Shown here: positions 35,754 through 44,472 of the stretch, piece by piece
Layout of the letters: each line of letters starts with the position of its first letter
How positions within the stretch are numbered: position 1 is the stretch's first letter
Source of the DNA: Rhizobium acidisoli
GTDB lineage: Bacteria > Pseudomonadota > Alphaproteobacteria > Rhizobiales > Rhizobiaceae
Length of the DNA stretch: 64,000 nt
Assembly (NCBI RefSeq): GCF_002531755.2
Contig: NZ_CP034998.1
Coordinates: forward strand, 2,914,001-2,978,000
Direction: 5' to 3'
Program-made: the position numbers and the translations under genes
The notes under the pieces: model-generated
What the model was told of the DNA's origin: nothing
What the model saw: only the letters and a program-made list of their open reading frames with translations
Databases searched by the model: none

Positions 35754-36338
35754 TTACATCACAAGCGGCGAAACGCCGATCGACCATTCGTGCAGCTTCC
35801 AGATGATCAGCGCCCAGACGACGATCCCGATGACGATCGCATAGAGATCGTATTTGGCCGACACGAACGGCCGGAGCACGATCTCGCCCGCCCGCTGCCG
35901 CCGTTTCAGCGAAATGCGCAGGATGACGCCCCAGGCGAGAAAGGCCGCAAACAGCAGCACCGACGAGGTCTCGCCATTGGCGAGCAGATGCGCCAGCGCC
36001 CAGATCTTCACCGACAGCACCATCGGATGTTTGGTCTTGGTCGCAATATGCCCCGCCGGCAGCAGCGAGGCGACCAGACAGATCATCGCGATCAGCATGA
36101 GCGTAATGGTGATATGCGCCATCCAGACCGGCGGATTGTAGAGTATGCCGGTCACCTGGCGGGCTTGGCCAAATCCGTAGATCAACAGGATCAGCGTCGC
36201 CAGGCTCGCGATCGAATAGCCGGCCCGCCAGCCCTTCTCGCCGAGGCTTGCGATCATCGAGGCGCGGAAGCCGGGGGCGACCACCCGCACCAGATGCACC
36301 CCGAGGAAAAGTATGATGCCGACGATAAGCAATGCCAT
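35754..36338 (-). CDS. NnrU-family integral membrane protein
   Basis: A 194-residue inner-membrane protein with five to six hydrophobic helices, beginning LLIVGIILFLGVHLVRVV. Motifs YNPPVWMAHITI and TKHPMVLSVKIWALAHLLANG are typical of the NnrU family, first described next to denitrification genes. No nitrite or nitric oxide reductase genes are nearby, so a denitrification role cannot be claimed here. It is a stand-alone gene; its start lies 120 bases from the divergent deacetylase gene. Confidence 0.88.
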   Translation of the reverse strand: MALLIVGIILFLGVHLVRVVAPGFRASMIASLGEKGWRAGYSIASLATLILLIYGFGQARQVTGILYNPPVWMAHITITLMLIAMICLVASLLPAGHIATKTKHPMVLSVKIWALAHLLANGETSSVLLFAAFLAWGVILRISLKRRQRAGEIVLRPFVSAKYDLYAIVIGIVVWALIIWKLHEWSIGVSPLVM

Positions 36339-36460
36339 GGCGGATCCCTTCCGTACCGTTTGTCATGGCTTAGCGGCTGGCGGGAAAAAATACCAGTTGA
36401 GACCGCAGCTTCGCCGCAATTCTATCGGAGGGAAACCGCGAACAAATTGTCGCGGTGCCC

Positions 36461-37450
36461 ATGTCTCGTCCCCTCCTCTCCGCCTGTCTGGCTGTCTCCT
36501 TCCTTCTGCCTGTCACGGCAGAGGCGGTCGACCGGCCGAAACAGCTGGTCATCATCTCCTTCGACGGCGCCCACGACAATGCGCTCTGGCTGAAAAGCCG
36601 CGAGATGGCCGCAAAGAACGGCGCCCATTTCACCTATTTCCTCTCCTGCACCTTCCTGATGAACGAGGCGGCGAAGAAGGCCTACCAGGCGCCGCACCAG
36701 AGACGCGGAAAATCCAATGTCGGCTTCGCCCAGAGCGACGACGAGATCCGCGAACGCCTCGGCAATATTTGGCACGCCCATCTCGAAGGTCACGACATAT
36801 CGAGCCACGCCTGCGGCCATTTCGATGGCCGCGAGTGGAGCGAGGCCGATTGGTCGGCCGAATACGCCACCTTCCACACCACCCTGAAGAATGCTTGGAA
36901 AGGCGTCGGTCTGGACGAGCCGGCCGGCTGGCAGGATCTCGTCGATCACGGCATCAAGGGTTTCCGCGCCCCCTACCTCTCCGCGACCGCGGGAGCCGAC
37001 ATGATTGCCGCCGAAAAGAAGGCGGGCTTCAGCTATGACGCGAGCCTCGTCACCAAAGGCCCGGCCATGCCTGTCGAGGAAGACGGCATCATCCGCTTCG
37101 GCCTGCCGCTGATCCCCGAAGGCCCAAGCGAAAAGCCGATCATCGGCATGGACTACAATCTCTTCGTGCGCCATTCGAAAGGCGAGGAAGACACCGCAGA
37201 CAGTTCAGCCTTCGAGCAGCGCGCCTATTCAGCCTTCAAAGAGGCTTTTGACAAGCAATATGCCGGAAGCCGAATCCCCCTCCAGCTCGGCTTCCACTTC
37301 GTCGAGATGAACGGCGGCGCCTACTGGCGCGCCCTCGACCGTCTGGTCAGCGACGTCTGCCATCGAGCCGACGTCGCCTGCGTCAGCTATTCGGAAGCGA
37401 TCCCGATGATCGAGGCGCGCGGAAGATTGCAGCAGACGTCGGGGCTATGA
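36461..37450 (+). CDS. Exported polysaccharide deacetylase-like protein
   Basis: A 329-residue protein with a signal peptide of about 21 residues (LLSACLAVSFLLPVTAEA). The NodB/CE4-like fold is suggested by LVIISFDGAHDN (first motif, Asp present) and by HDISSHACGHFDG, carrying the metal-binding His pair, then GFRAPYLS (motif three). It is shorter in the motif-four region than classical chitin deacetylases. The ATG at 36461 is taken over the GTG at 36455; neither has a well-spaced ribosome site. A substrate such as peptidoglycan or an exopolysaccharide is unknown. Confidence 0.78.
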   Translation: MSRPLLSACLAVSFLLPVTAEAVDRPKQLVIISFDGAHDNALWLKSREMAAKNGAHFTYFLSCTFLMNEAAKKAYQAPHQRRGKSNVGFAQSDDEIRERLGNIWHAHLEGHDISSHACGHFDGREWSEADWSAEYATFHTTLKNAWKGVGLDEPAGWQDLVDHGIKGFRAPYLSATAGADMIAAEKKAGFSYDASLVTKGPAMPVEEDGIIRFGLPLIPEGPSEKPIIGMDYNLFVRHSKGEEDTADSSAFEQRAYSAFKEAFDKQYAGSRIPLQLGFHFVEMNGGAYWRALDRLVSDVCHRADVACVSYSEAIPMIEARGRLQQTSGL

Positions 37451-37485
37451 CGGGATAGTTTTTAAAGCGAAACGTCGAACCGAGC

Positions 37486-37603
37486 GGCCCCCTCATCCGG
37501 CTACCGCCACCTCTCCCCGCTGGGGAGAAGAGACAAGCAGCGGCGTCTCAACTCCCTCTTCTCCCCAGCGGAGAGAAGGTGCCCGTAGGGCGGATGAGGG
37601 GCC
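37486..37603. repeat. Intergenic palindromic repeat, family B (copy 1)
   Basis: A 118-base element with inverted ends (GGCCCCCTCATCCGG ... CGGATGAGGGGCC) and an inner pair CCCCGCTGGGGAGAAGAG / CTCTTCTCCCCAGCGG. The same element recurs at 50312-50434 and 53296-53490. Here it lies between convergent deacetylase and bacA genes. Confidence 0.85.
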
Positions 37604-37662
37604 ACACGGCATGCCGTCATGGAATGCCCGCATACCCTTCCCCATCCAGGCAGCCCCACTCA

Positions 37663-38928
37663 TCAACCGTCGGCGTGCACGACACCCGCATCACGCTCCA
37701 GATAACGCTGGTCGATATCCGGCAGCGGCTCATCGTCAATTGCTGCCTCGAAGGCCTTGAGGCGCTTGTGGATAGAGAGCAGCTCGATGATCGTTGTCCA
37801 GGAATTGACCAGATACTGGAACGAGTTGCTGACCTGCCCGAAGGCTGTCGAGATCTGCTGGAAGATACCGTAGGTGATAGTGCCCGCCACGATCGTCGGC
37901 ACCAGCATGAAGACCACGAAGAGTGCGTCGGCCTGGATATAGAAATAGCGGGCGACATTGAAATACATGTAGTGGAAATACATGCGGTAATAGTTGCGGC
38001 GAACGTTGCCGAAGAGTTCGGTGACCGTCAGCGGCTGAGCCCGTTCCGCATGGTCTTCGCCATAGACCAACTCCTTGCGATAGGCCGCTTCGACGCGCTG
38101 GTTACGGAAGTTCAGGCCCGGCAGCTTGACGCCCGCGACCGCCAGCAAAACCGTGCCGAACGCCGACCAGAAGAGCGCCAGCCAGAAGAGCGAATTCGCC
38201 ACCGGCCCAATGAACGGTAGTTCCGTCACATAATGCGACAGCGCCAGCAGGATCGGAAGGAATACCACGAGCGTCATCACCGAGTTGATGAGGCTGATGC
38301 CAAGACCTTCGAGCGTGCTCGAAAAGCGCATCGTGTCTTCCTGAACGCGCTGCGAGGCGCCTTCGATATGGCGCAGCTTTTCCCACTTCGACATGTAGAA
38401 ATTGTTCATCGCCGTGCGCCAGCGGAAGATGTAGTGGCTGGTGAAAAAGTCGGTCATGATCGACACGAACATGCTGAGGAACGCGATCTGACAGAAGACC
38501 CACATCAAGCTATAAAAATTGTCGACGGAAATGCCCTGCTGCTTCGACAATGCGTTCTGCAGCAGGTCGCCGAATGGTCGGCGCCAGTTGTTGATCACGA
38601 CGCTGATCTGGACGCCGAAATAGGTGACGAAGATGATCAGCGCCGACCCCCAGATCGACCACAACTTCCAGGGATGATGCAGCGCCTTCAGATGCCATGC
38701 GCCACAGAAAATCACCGCCGTAAGGAAGAAATAGCCGTAGAACCAAAGATTTTCGGGCAGCAGGAAGAACGACAGGTCGATGGGTTGCTGTTCTTCCGGA
38801 ACAGGCCCATAGCCGAGCGATACACCGAGATGACCGGCGAAGAGATACCAGCCGGCGATCGAAATCAGCGTCCAAACCACGAGCGAGGTAAAGAACGCCT
38901 TCGGCTGGGGAAAAAAGGAATGAAACAC
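37663..38928 (-). CDS. bacA: Peptide transporter BacA (SbmA/BacA family)
   Basis: A 421-residue inner-membrane protein. It is a proton-driven homologue of the ABC membrane domain that imports diverse peptides and influences lipid A very-long-chain fatty acids. In rhizobia it is needed for survival as bacteroids facing host NCR peptides. It opens MFHSFFPQPKAFFTSLVVWT, continues through a TM-rich body, and carries the SbmA-conserved FRWRTAMNNFYMSKWEKLRHIEGASQRVQEDTMRFS stretch (~170-205) and the C-terminal IELLSIHKRLKAFEAAI. Length and motifs are full and intact. No ATPase domain is fused, distinguishing it from BclA-type relatives. Confidence 0.96.
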   Translation of the reverse strand: MFHSFFPQPKAFFTSLVVWTLISIAGWYLFAGHLGVSLGYGPVPEEQQPIDLSFFLLPENLWFYGYFFLTAVIFCGAWHLKALHHPWKLWSIWGSALIIFVTYFGVQISVVINNWRRPFGDLLQNALSKQQGISVDNFYSLMWVFCQIAFLSMFVSIMTDFFTSHYIFRWRTAMNNFYMSKWEKLRHIEGASQRVQEDTMRFSSTLEGLGISLINSVMTLVVFLPILLALSHYVTELPFIGPVANSLFWLALFWSAFGTVLLAVAGVKLPGLNFRNQRVEAAYRKELVYGEDHAERAQPLTVTELFGNVRRNYYRMYFHYMYFNVARYFYIQADALFVVFMLVPTIVAGTITYGIFQQISTAFGQVSNSFQYLVNSWTTIIELLSIHKRLKAFEAAIDDEPLPDIDQRYLERDAGVVHADG

Positions 38929-39053
38929 GGGGAGCTTTGCTTTCCTGAACTGTGAGTCTCGGGAGTGTCGTGGAACACTGATTTTGCCGGAAACTAAGGC
39001 AGTTCGAAGGAAGCAGCAATGGGTTCAGCCGATTGTTACGCAGATGTAACGGG

Positions 39054-40238
39054 TTAAGCGATTTTCTTGATCACCGGCATCACAAGCGCCGCGCAGACAA
39101 GAAGTGCGGCGGCGGCAATCACCGTCGGAACGGTGAAACTGCCCGAGCGTTCGGCGATCCAGCCGGCAACGACAGGCCCGACGATCTGGCCGACACCGAA
39201 GGCTGCGGTCATCATCGCCAGGATCCGCCGCGGGCTCTCCGGGGAAAGTTTGCGGCCGATCTGCAGGCCGTAAGCGGTGATCGCCAGGAAGGTCGCCCCG
39301 AACAGCGCCCCGCCGATCAGCGGTGCGGCAGAGTGCGGCAGCATCACCGTTGCAAGCACGCCGGCGGCTTCGACCAGAAGTGCTGCGACATAGACGCCGC
39401 CGAGCCCGAGCGGCCTGACCAGCGGCTTCCAGGCAAATAGCGCCACCGCCGACGTCAGGCCCGCAATGAACCAGCAGAGAAATTCGACGAAGGCACCCGT
39501 GGAGGACAGGCGGGCGATGGTGACGAGAAAGGTCGCGGTGATCACATAGCCGAAGCCGAACAGGCCGTAGGACAGCGTGATCAGCACCATCGGCCGGCTC
39601 CAGACGAGGGCCGGCTCCTTGCCCGTACGCGCCGATTGCGCCGGCGCCGACGGCAAGAGCAGGAAGACCACGACGAGGCTTGCCGCGCAGTAGAGCGCGC
39701 CGCCGATCCAGTCGGCGCGCCAGCTGTCCTGGCCGCCGTGAAAGCCGAGGCCGATGAGAAACACCATGATCGAGGACAGCGCGATCCCCGCCCCCGGCCC
39801 GCCGAAATGCGCTGCCTGCACATGGTCGTTGCCGGCGGCAGCCCCGTGGCTGAGCACGATCGATGAGGTGAAAACCATCGCAAAAGCGCTGGCGAGGCCG
39901 GCCAGGAAGCGGATGACGGCAAAGACTGCGACGGAATTTGTGGCGGCCATGGCGGCGAGCAGGATTGCGGTGGCAAGCAGTGCCAGCAGCGCCACCAGCC
40001 GTTCGCGCCCCGCCGCCCAGCCATAGGCGGCAAGCACGGCGCCGACGAGATAACCGACGAAATTCGCCGAAGCGATAAAACCTGCATCCGCCGCAGAAAG
40101 CGGCACCCCGCTCATCATGCCGGGCAGGATCGGCGTGTAGGAGAAACGCCCGAACCCCATGGCCGCCGCCATCGCAACGGCGCCGGCGGCGGCAGTGGAT
40201 ACGAGATTCGGCGGAGAATGACGGATGCGCTCAAGCAT
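39054..40238 (-). CDS. MFS transporter, YbfB/YjiJ family
   Basis: A 394-residue integral membrane protein with about 12 predicted helices. The signature GFGRFSYTPILPGMM near the first helix marks the YbfB/YjiJ family of major-facilitator-like proteins, whose substrates are unknown. The start at 40238 (MLERIRHSPPN) is a choice; 40277 is an in-frame alternative and neither has a clear ribosome site. It is divergent from a PadR-type regulator, with a palindrome in the shared upstream region, so it is a candidate target of that regulator. Confidence 0.82.
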   Translation of the reverse strand: MLERIRHSPPNLVSTAAAGAVAMAAAMGFGRFSYTPILPGMMSGVPLSAADAGFIASANFVGYLVGAVLAAYGWAAGRERLVALLALLATAILLAAMAATNSVAVFAVIRFLAGLASAFAMVFTSSIVLSHGAAAGNDHVQAAHFGGPGAGIALSSIMVFLIGLGFHGGQDSWRADWIGGALYCAASLVVVFLLLPSAPAQSARTGKEPALVWSRPMVLITLSYGLFGFGYVITATFLVTIARLSSTGAFVEFLCWFIAGLTSAVALFAWKPLVRPLGLGGVYVAALLVEAAGVLATVMLPHSAAPLIGGALFGATFLAITAYGLQIGRKLSPESPRRILAMMTAAFGVGQIVGPVVAGWIAERSGSFTVPTVIAAAALLVCAALVMPVIKKIA

Positions 40239-40354
40239 GCAGCGCTTATCGCGCCGCAGCACCTGCGCGACAATCAAGTAATTCTGATCGGTCGATCAAT
40301 TTCCGGAAACATGAAAAATTCCTCGCCTCCCTTGAAAGCGATTATCTTACGATA

Positions 40355-40370
40355 TATGTTTTAAGACATA
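40355..40370. promoter_or_regulatory. PadR-type operator candidate
   Basis: TATGTTTTAAGACATA is a near-perfect 16-base palindrome (TATGT-N6-ACATA) 35 bases before the PadR start. PadR-family operators characteristically contain ATGT/ACAT half-sites. The adjacent sequence repeats GATATAT on both sides. Confidence 0.6.
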
Positions 40371-40404
40371 GCCAACGATATATCCAACGATGACAGGAAA
40401 AATC

Positions 40405-40980
40405 ATGAGAGGTTTTAAAGGCGGCATGTTCGGCGACGCTTTCCGCATGGGCCGCAAATTCGCGGCCGGCGATCTGCAGCTCGTCATTCTGGCGCTGCTC
40501 GCTGAGCAACCCCGCCACGGCTATGAATTGATAAAGTTGCTGGAGGAACGCTCCGGCGGCTTCTACGTGCCGAGCCCCGGCGTTATCTACCCGGCACTCA
40601 CCTATCTCGAAGAAACCGGTCTTGCCGAGGTTGAGAACGAGGGCACCAAGAAACTCTACAGCATCACCGAGGCCGGCCGCCGCCGCGTCGAGGAAAACCG
40701 CGACATGATCCTGCACACACTCGCCAAGCTGGAACGCATCGGCGAGAAGATGGCCTATGTGAAGCGCGTCTTCGAAACCGACCGCCACGGCGCCGACGAG
40801 GGTGATGACGGCGATTTCATGCAGGACGGCGGCGATATTCGCGCCGCTCGCATGCTGCTGCGCTCAGCCCTTCGCATGCGTTATCCCTGGTCAAAGCCCG
40901 AGGCCGCCCGCATCGCCGGGATATTGGAACGTGCGGCGACGGAAATCCTGCAGGGCGGCAGGCCGGAAACGCGGGGGTGA
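40405..40980 (+). CDS. PadR-family transcriptional regulator
   Basis: A 191-residue winged-helix regulator. The PadR core is GDLQLVILALLAEQPRHGYELIKLLEERSGGFYVPSPGVIYPALTYLEETGLAEVE, followed by a wing and a C-terminal helical dimerisation region. The start at 40405 has AGGA six bases upstream; an ATG at 40390 is less well placed. It probably represses itself and perhaps the divergent MFS gene through the palindrome at 40355-40370. Signal unknown. Confidence 0.85.
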   Translation: MRGFKGGMFGDAFRMGRKFAAGDLQLVILALLAEQPRHGYELIKLLEERSGGFYVPSPGVIYPALTYLEETGLAEVENEGTKKLYSITEAGRRRVEENRDMILHTLAKLERIGEKMAYVKRVFETDRHGADEGDDGDFMQDGGDIRAARMLLRSALRMRYPWSKPEAARIAGILERAATEILQGGRPETRG

Positions 40981-41034
40981 GGAAGAAGGTTGGCGCCGAT
41001 TTCGGTGGGTTGCAAGTGCACTAAACCTCTCCGT

Positions 41035-41171
41035 CCTCATTCCTGTGCTCGTCACAGGAATCCAGTGCGCCCAGGTCCCTGGGCGCGTGAGACTGTCTTC
41101 AACTGCTTATAGAGTCATTCACCGCGCCGACGCGCGGTGGCTGGATTCCTGTGACGAGCACAGGAATGAGG
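41035..41171. repeat. Intergenic inverted repeat, family C (copy 1)
   Basis: Two perfect 31-base inverted arms (41035-41065 and 41141-41171). Each contains its own small palindrome TTCCTGTG-N5-CACAGGAA, around a 75-base centre. A second copy lies at 43281-43441. Confidence 0.85.
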
Positions 41172-41261
41172 GAGGAGAAGTGAGCGTCCCCGACGATGCG
41201 CCGTCGAGACGCCGGCAGATCACGGTAACCATCGGGTATCCTCGAAGGGCGCGGCGCTTCC

Positions 41262-42020
41262 CTACGCCCGCCCGTCCGGCAAAGTCAGAATCACCGGCCC
41301 GTTGCGCGTTGCCACAACCGTATGTTCATACTGCACGGTCGGCGCCTTCGGATCGGCATAGAGCGTCCACGCATCGTCGCCGCCTTCCGCCCAGGTCGCG
41401 CCGAGCGACAGGAAAGGCTCGACGGTAAAGACGAGCCCATCCGTCATGACGCGTTTTTCCGAAGGGTCCGGCCAGGTCGAGAGTTCGGCCGGCTCCTCGT
41501 GCAGCGAGCGGCCGACGCCGTGGCTCGCCAGATTGGCGACCAGCGTATAGCGGTTCTTCTGCGCGAAGGCGCCGACAGCGGTGCCGATCTTTGCCAATGG
41601 CTCGCCCGATTTCACCTGGTTAAGCCCGACCCAGAGCGCCCGCTTGCCGTCGCGGCAGAGCTTGTCGATCTTCGGCTTGACCGGCGGCATCGCGAAGGAA
41701 GCGCCGGTATCGGCAAAGAAGCCGTCCTTCTCCGCCGAGACGTCGATGTTGACGAGGTCGCCGGCGCGGATGACGCGCGGCCCGGGAATGCCGTGGGCGA
41801 TTTCCTCATTGACGCTGATGCAGGTCGCCCCCGGAAACTGGTAGCAGAACTCCGGCGCCGAGCGCGCGCCCGAATCCTCGAGCACCTTACGGCCGATCCG
41901 GTCGAGCTCCAGCGTCGTCATGCCGGGCTCCATTGCCGCCGCCATCACCTGGATGGCGTTGGCGCAGATCCGGCCGATCTCCTTGAGCTTTGTCAGTTCG
42001 TCGTCGTTTGCGATAACCAT
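41262..42020 (-). CDS. map: Type I methionine aminopeptidase
   Basis: A 252-residue cytosolic metalloenzyme removing N-terminal methionine from nascent proteins. The substrate His is H76 (AHGIPG) and the metal ligands D93, D104, H167 (ASHGVGRSLHE), E201 (TVEPFLS) and E232 (QYEHTVV) are all present. There is no N-terminal zinc-finger extension, as usual in bacteria. The paralogue situation is unknown: rhizobia often carry more than one map gene, so this one may not be the sole copy. Confidence 0.95.
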   Translation of the reverse strand: MVIANDDELTKLKEIGRICANAIQVMAAAMEPGMTTLELDRIGRKVLEDSGARSAPEFCYQFPGATCISVNEEIAHGIPGPRVIRAGDLVNIDVSAEKDGFFADTGASFAMPPVKPKIDKLCRDGKRALWVGLNQVKSGEPLAKIGTAVGAFAQKNRYTLVANLASHGVGRSLHEEPAELSTWPDPSEKRVMTDGLVFTVEPFLSLGATWAEGGDDAWTLYADPKAPTVQYEHTVVATRNGPVILTLPDGRA

Positions 42021-42064
42021 TCGTCTGTTCCGGCTTTGCGCAGGGGCGAGCTTAGTCGCCTTGG

Positions 42065-43126
42065 TTAGGCCGTGGCTTTCGCCCCTTCGCCGCTTTCAGT
42101 CAATGCCTTTCTGACGATCGGCGCGACTTTCGTCCCGTAGAGCTCGATGCCGCGCATGATCTGATCATGCGGCATCAGGCCTATCGCCATCTGCAGCAGG
42201 AAGCGGTCGTTCTTGAAGAGCGCGTGATGGGCGATGATCTTTTCGGCAACTACCTCGGGATCCCCAACAAAGAGCGCCCCGTTCGGTCCGCGCGACATGT
42301 CGAACTGCGTCCGGCTCGTCGGCCCCCAGCCGCGCTCGCGGCCAATGCGGTTCATCACTTCGGCCTGCGGCCCGTAAAACTGTTCGGCGGCGGCCTCCGT
42401 CGTATCGGCGATGAAGCCGTGGACGTTGATGCTGGTCTTCAGCTTGGCCTGATCCTGCCCTGCGCGGCGCGCCGCCTCCCGGTAGAGATCGAAGAGTGGC
42501 GCGAAACGGCGCGGCTAGCCGCCGATGATCGCCAGCGCCACCGGCAGGCCGAGCGCACCGGCGCGCGCTACCGATTGCGGCGTGCCGCCGACGGCGATCC
42601 ACAGCGGCAACGGATCCTGCAGCGGTCTGGGATAGACGCCGCGCCCGCGGATCGGCGCGCGAAGCTCGCCGCTCCAGTCGACCGTCTCACCGTCACGCAG
42701 CGCCAAAAGCAGATCGAGCTTTTCCTCGAATAGCTGGTCGTAATCCTCGAGATTGTAGCCGAACAGCGGGAAGGACTCGATGAAGGAGCCGCGCCCTGCC
42801 ATGATCTCGGCCCGGCCGTTCGAAATCAGGTCGAGCGTTGAAAACTGCTGGAAGACGCGCACCGGATCATCGGAGGAAAGTACGGTAACCGCGCTGGTCA
42901 GCCGGATGTTTTTCGTCTTGACGGCCGCCGCCGCCAGCGCGACGGCAGGCGCCGACGCCGCATAATCCCGCCGATGATGTTCGCCGAGCCCGAAGACATC
43001 GAGTCCCACCTGATCGGCAAGCTCGATCTCCTCAATCAGATGCTTCAGCCGTTCGGCCCCTTCCACTCCCTTGCTGCGGGAGGGATTGGGATTGACATCC
43101 GCAAACGTATAAAGACCCAGTTCCAT
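42065..43126 (-). pseudogene. LLM-class flavin-dependent oxidoreductase with an in-frame amber stop
   Basis: A luciferase-like monooxygenase family gene of 353 codons. It starts [15 protein letters not shown] (43126; AGGA eight bases upstream) and runs through [51 protein letters not shown] and [21 protein letters not shown]. Codon 204 (42515-42517) is TAG. The same frame continues beyond it with homologous sequence (PRRFAPLF, then MNRIGRERGWGPTSRTQFD) to 42065. One transition, CAG to TAG, explains it (GGQPRRF). No indel is needed. It is therefore a recent nonsense mutant, a suppressed amber, or a base error. An unbroken enzyme would be an FMN-dependent oxidoreductase of unknown substrate. 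Confidence 0.85.
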
Positions 43127-43280
43127 CGTCGGCATCCTGTTGAATTCCGCCCGGAGATAAGGATCGGCGGCAGGGAACACAAATACAAACTCTGGAACAG
43201 AATGTTCGAGAATTTCGATAGCGGTGGGGTGCCCTATTGGTTGCGTCATAAAGAGTCCCTGCGCCGTAGACACGGCGCTG

Positions 43281-43441
43281 CTGGATTCCTGTGACAAGCA
43301 CAGGAATGAGGGAGCAAGGGGGATGAACCGCACTCATATTTCCCGTCAGTCTTGGCACTATATGCCTATACCAAGAGGATGCTCTTGAGCACTGCCAACA
43401 CCAGGAACTCCCTCATTCCTGTGCTCGTCACAGGAATCCAG
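43281..43441. repeat. Intergenic inverted repeat, family C (copy 2)
   Basis: The same 31-base arms as at 41035-41171 (43281-43311 and 43411-43441, one mismatch between arms), in the opposite order, with an unrelated ~100-base centre. It lies upstream of the luciferase-like gene. Confidence 0.85.
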
Positions 43442-43471
43442 CAGTCGCGCGTCCGCGCGACGAGAGACTCG

Positions 43472-43762
43472 TCACAGACTGAGCAGATGAAACGAAATAT
43501 CCTCCCATTCCGGATTCTCCTGTTCAATCAGATTGAGCTTCCACTGCCGTGGCCATTTCTTGATCGTCTTCTCCCGCGTGATCGCTGTCGTCAGCAGATC
43601 ATGCTCCTCAAACCACACCAGCGTCTTGACTCCATATTTCGATGTGAAGCCCGGCGTCAGCTCATTCTGATGCTCGTATAGCCGCACGGCCAGGTCCCGC
43701 GTCACGCCGGTATAGAGCGTGCCGTTGCGTCCAGATGCGAGGATGTAGACGTATCCTTTCAT
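43472..43762 (-). CDS. GIY-YIG domain protein (UPF0213/YhbQ type)
   Basis: A 96-residue single-domain GIY-YIG protein. The two halves of the motif are in YVYILAS and TLYTGVTRDLAVRLYEHQ (Y, Y, R conserved), then the catalytic Glu region in TAITREKTIKKWPRQWKLNLIE. Solo proteins of this type are common and of uncertain role; nuclease activity is possible. The ATG at 43762 directly abuts GGAG, so its initiation strength is uncertain. It lies between a family C repeat and the SRPBCC gene. Confidence 0.82.
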   Translation of the reverse strand: MKGYVYILASGRNGTLYTGVTRDLAVRLYEHQNELTPGFTSKYGVKTLVWFEEHDLLTTAITREKTIKKWPRQWKLNLIEQENPEWEDISFHLLSL

Positions 43763-43901
43763 CTCCGCAGATTGGCACAGGATACATCCGACGTCGACAG
43801 AGACAGGGCCACACTCAAGCCCCCAATTCGAATCTGAATTCAATGACTTCGAGGCGCCGGCGGAATCATCTTCCAAGCCGCCTCAAACCGTACTTGAAGC
43901 G

Positions 43902-44375
43902 TCAGGACGGCGCCTTCGCCAGCAATCCCGCCAGCTGATCTGCGGCCTTGCCCCATCCTTCATGGAAGCCCATCTTCTCGTGCGTTTCCTTGTCCTCGGC
44001 GCGCCAGTGCAGCGCCTTGGCGGTATATTTCGTGCGGCCATTGCCGAGGTCTTCGAGCAGGATGACCCCGGTAAAGAAAGGTTTTTCGGCAGGCACCCAG
44101 GCGCTGGTATAGGCGTCGGTGAAGACGATCTTCTCGTTCTCGACGATCTCGAGGTAGACGCCGCGGTTCGGATAGCGATTGCCCTCGGGATCCTGCATGA
44201 CGATGACGCTGGCCCCGCCGGGACGGACATCGAGCGTTGCTTCCGCCACACTCCAGGGGCGCGGCACGAACCATTGCTTCAGCAGGTCTGGATCGGTCCA
44301 TGCCTTGTAGATCTTCTCGCGCGGCGCGTCGAATTCGCGAACGAGGGTGAGTTCATGTTGGGTGCTGGCGGTCAT
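43902..44375 (-). CDS. SRPBCC/AHSA1-domain protein
   Basis: A 157-residue START-like helix-grip protein of the AHSA1 family (ELTLVREFDAPREKIYKAWTDPDLLKQWF). The conserved PRPW segment and a C-terminal amphipathic helix (GWGKAADQLAGLLAK) are present. The start at 44375 has GGAGAG upstream; longer starts run into low-complexity arginine-rich sequence. Its position 97 bases after an ECF42-type sigma factor and DGPF protein, same strand, is a frequent arrangement for such clusters. Ligand unknown. Confidence 0.85.
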   Translation of the reverse strand: MTASTQHELTLVREFDAPREKIYKAWTDPDLLKQWFVPRPWSVAEATLDVRPGGASVIVMQDPEGNRYPNRGVYLEIVENEKIVFTDAYTSAWVPAEKPFFTGVILLEDLGNGRTKYTAKALHWRAEDKETHEKMGFHEGWGKAADQLAGLLAKAPS

Positions 44376-44472
44376 TTCAACATCTCTCCATTTGAATAAA
44401 CCTGTTTCCGTCAGGTTGTTACAAGGACGTGCCGAAGTTCGCCGTTCCGACAAAGCGGCGATTTTCTCTTGA

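Noticed and set aside
35082..36593. Plus-strand open frame of 503 codons across the TPR and NnrU genes
   Set aside because: It runs antisense through two recognised genes and their intergenic regions, with a composition rich in His, Arg and Asp typical of shadow frames.
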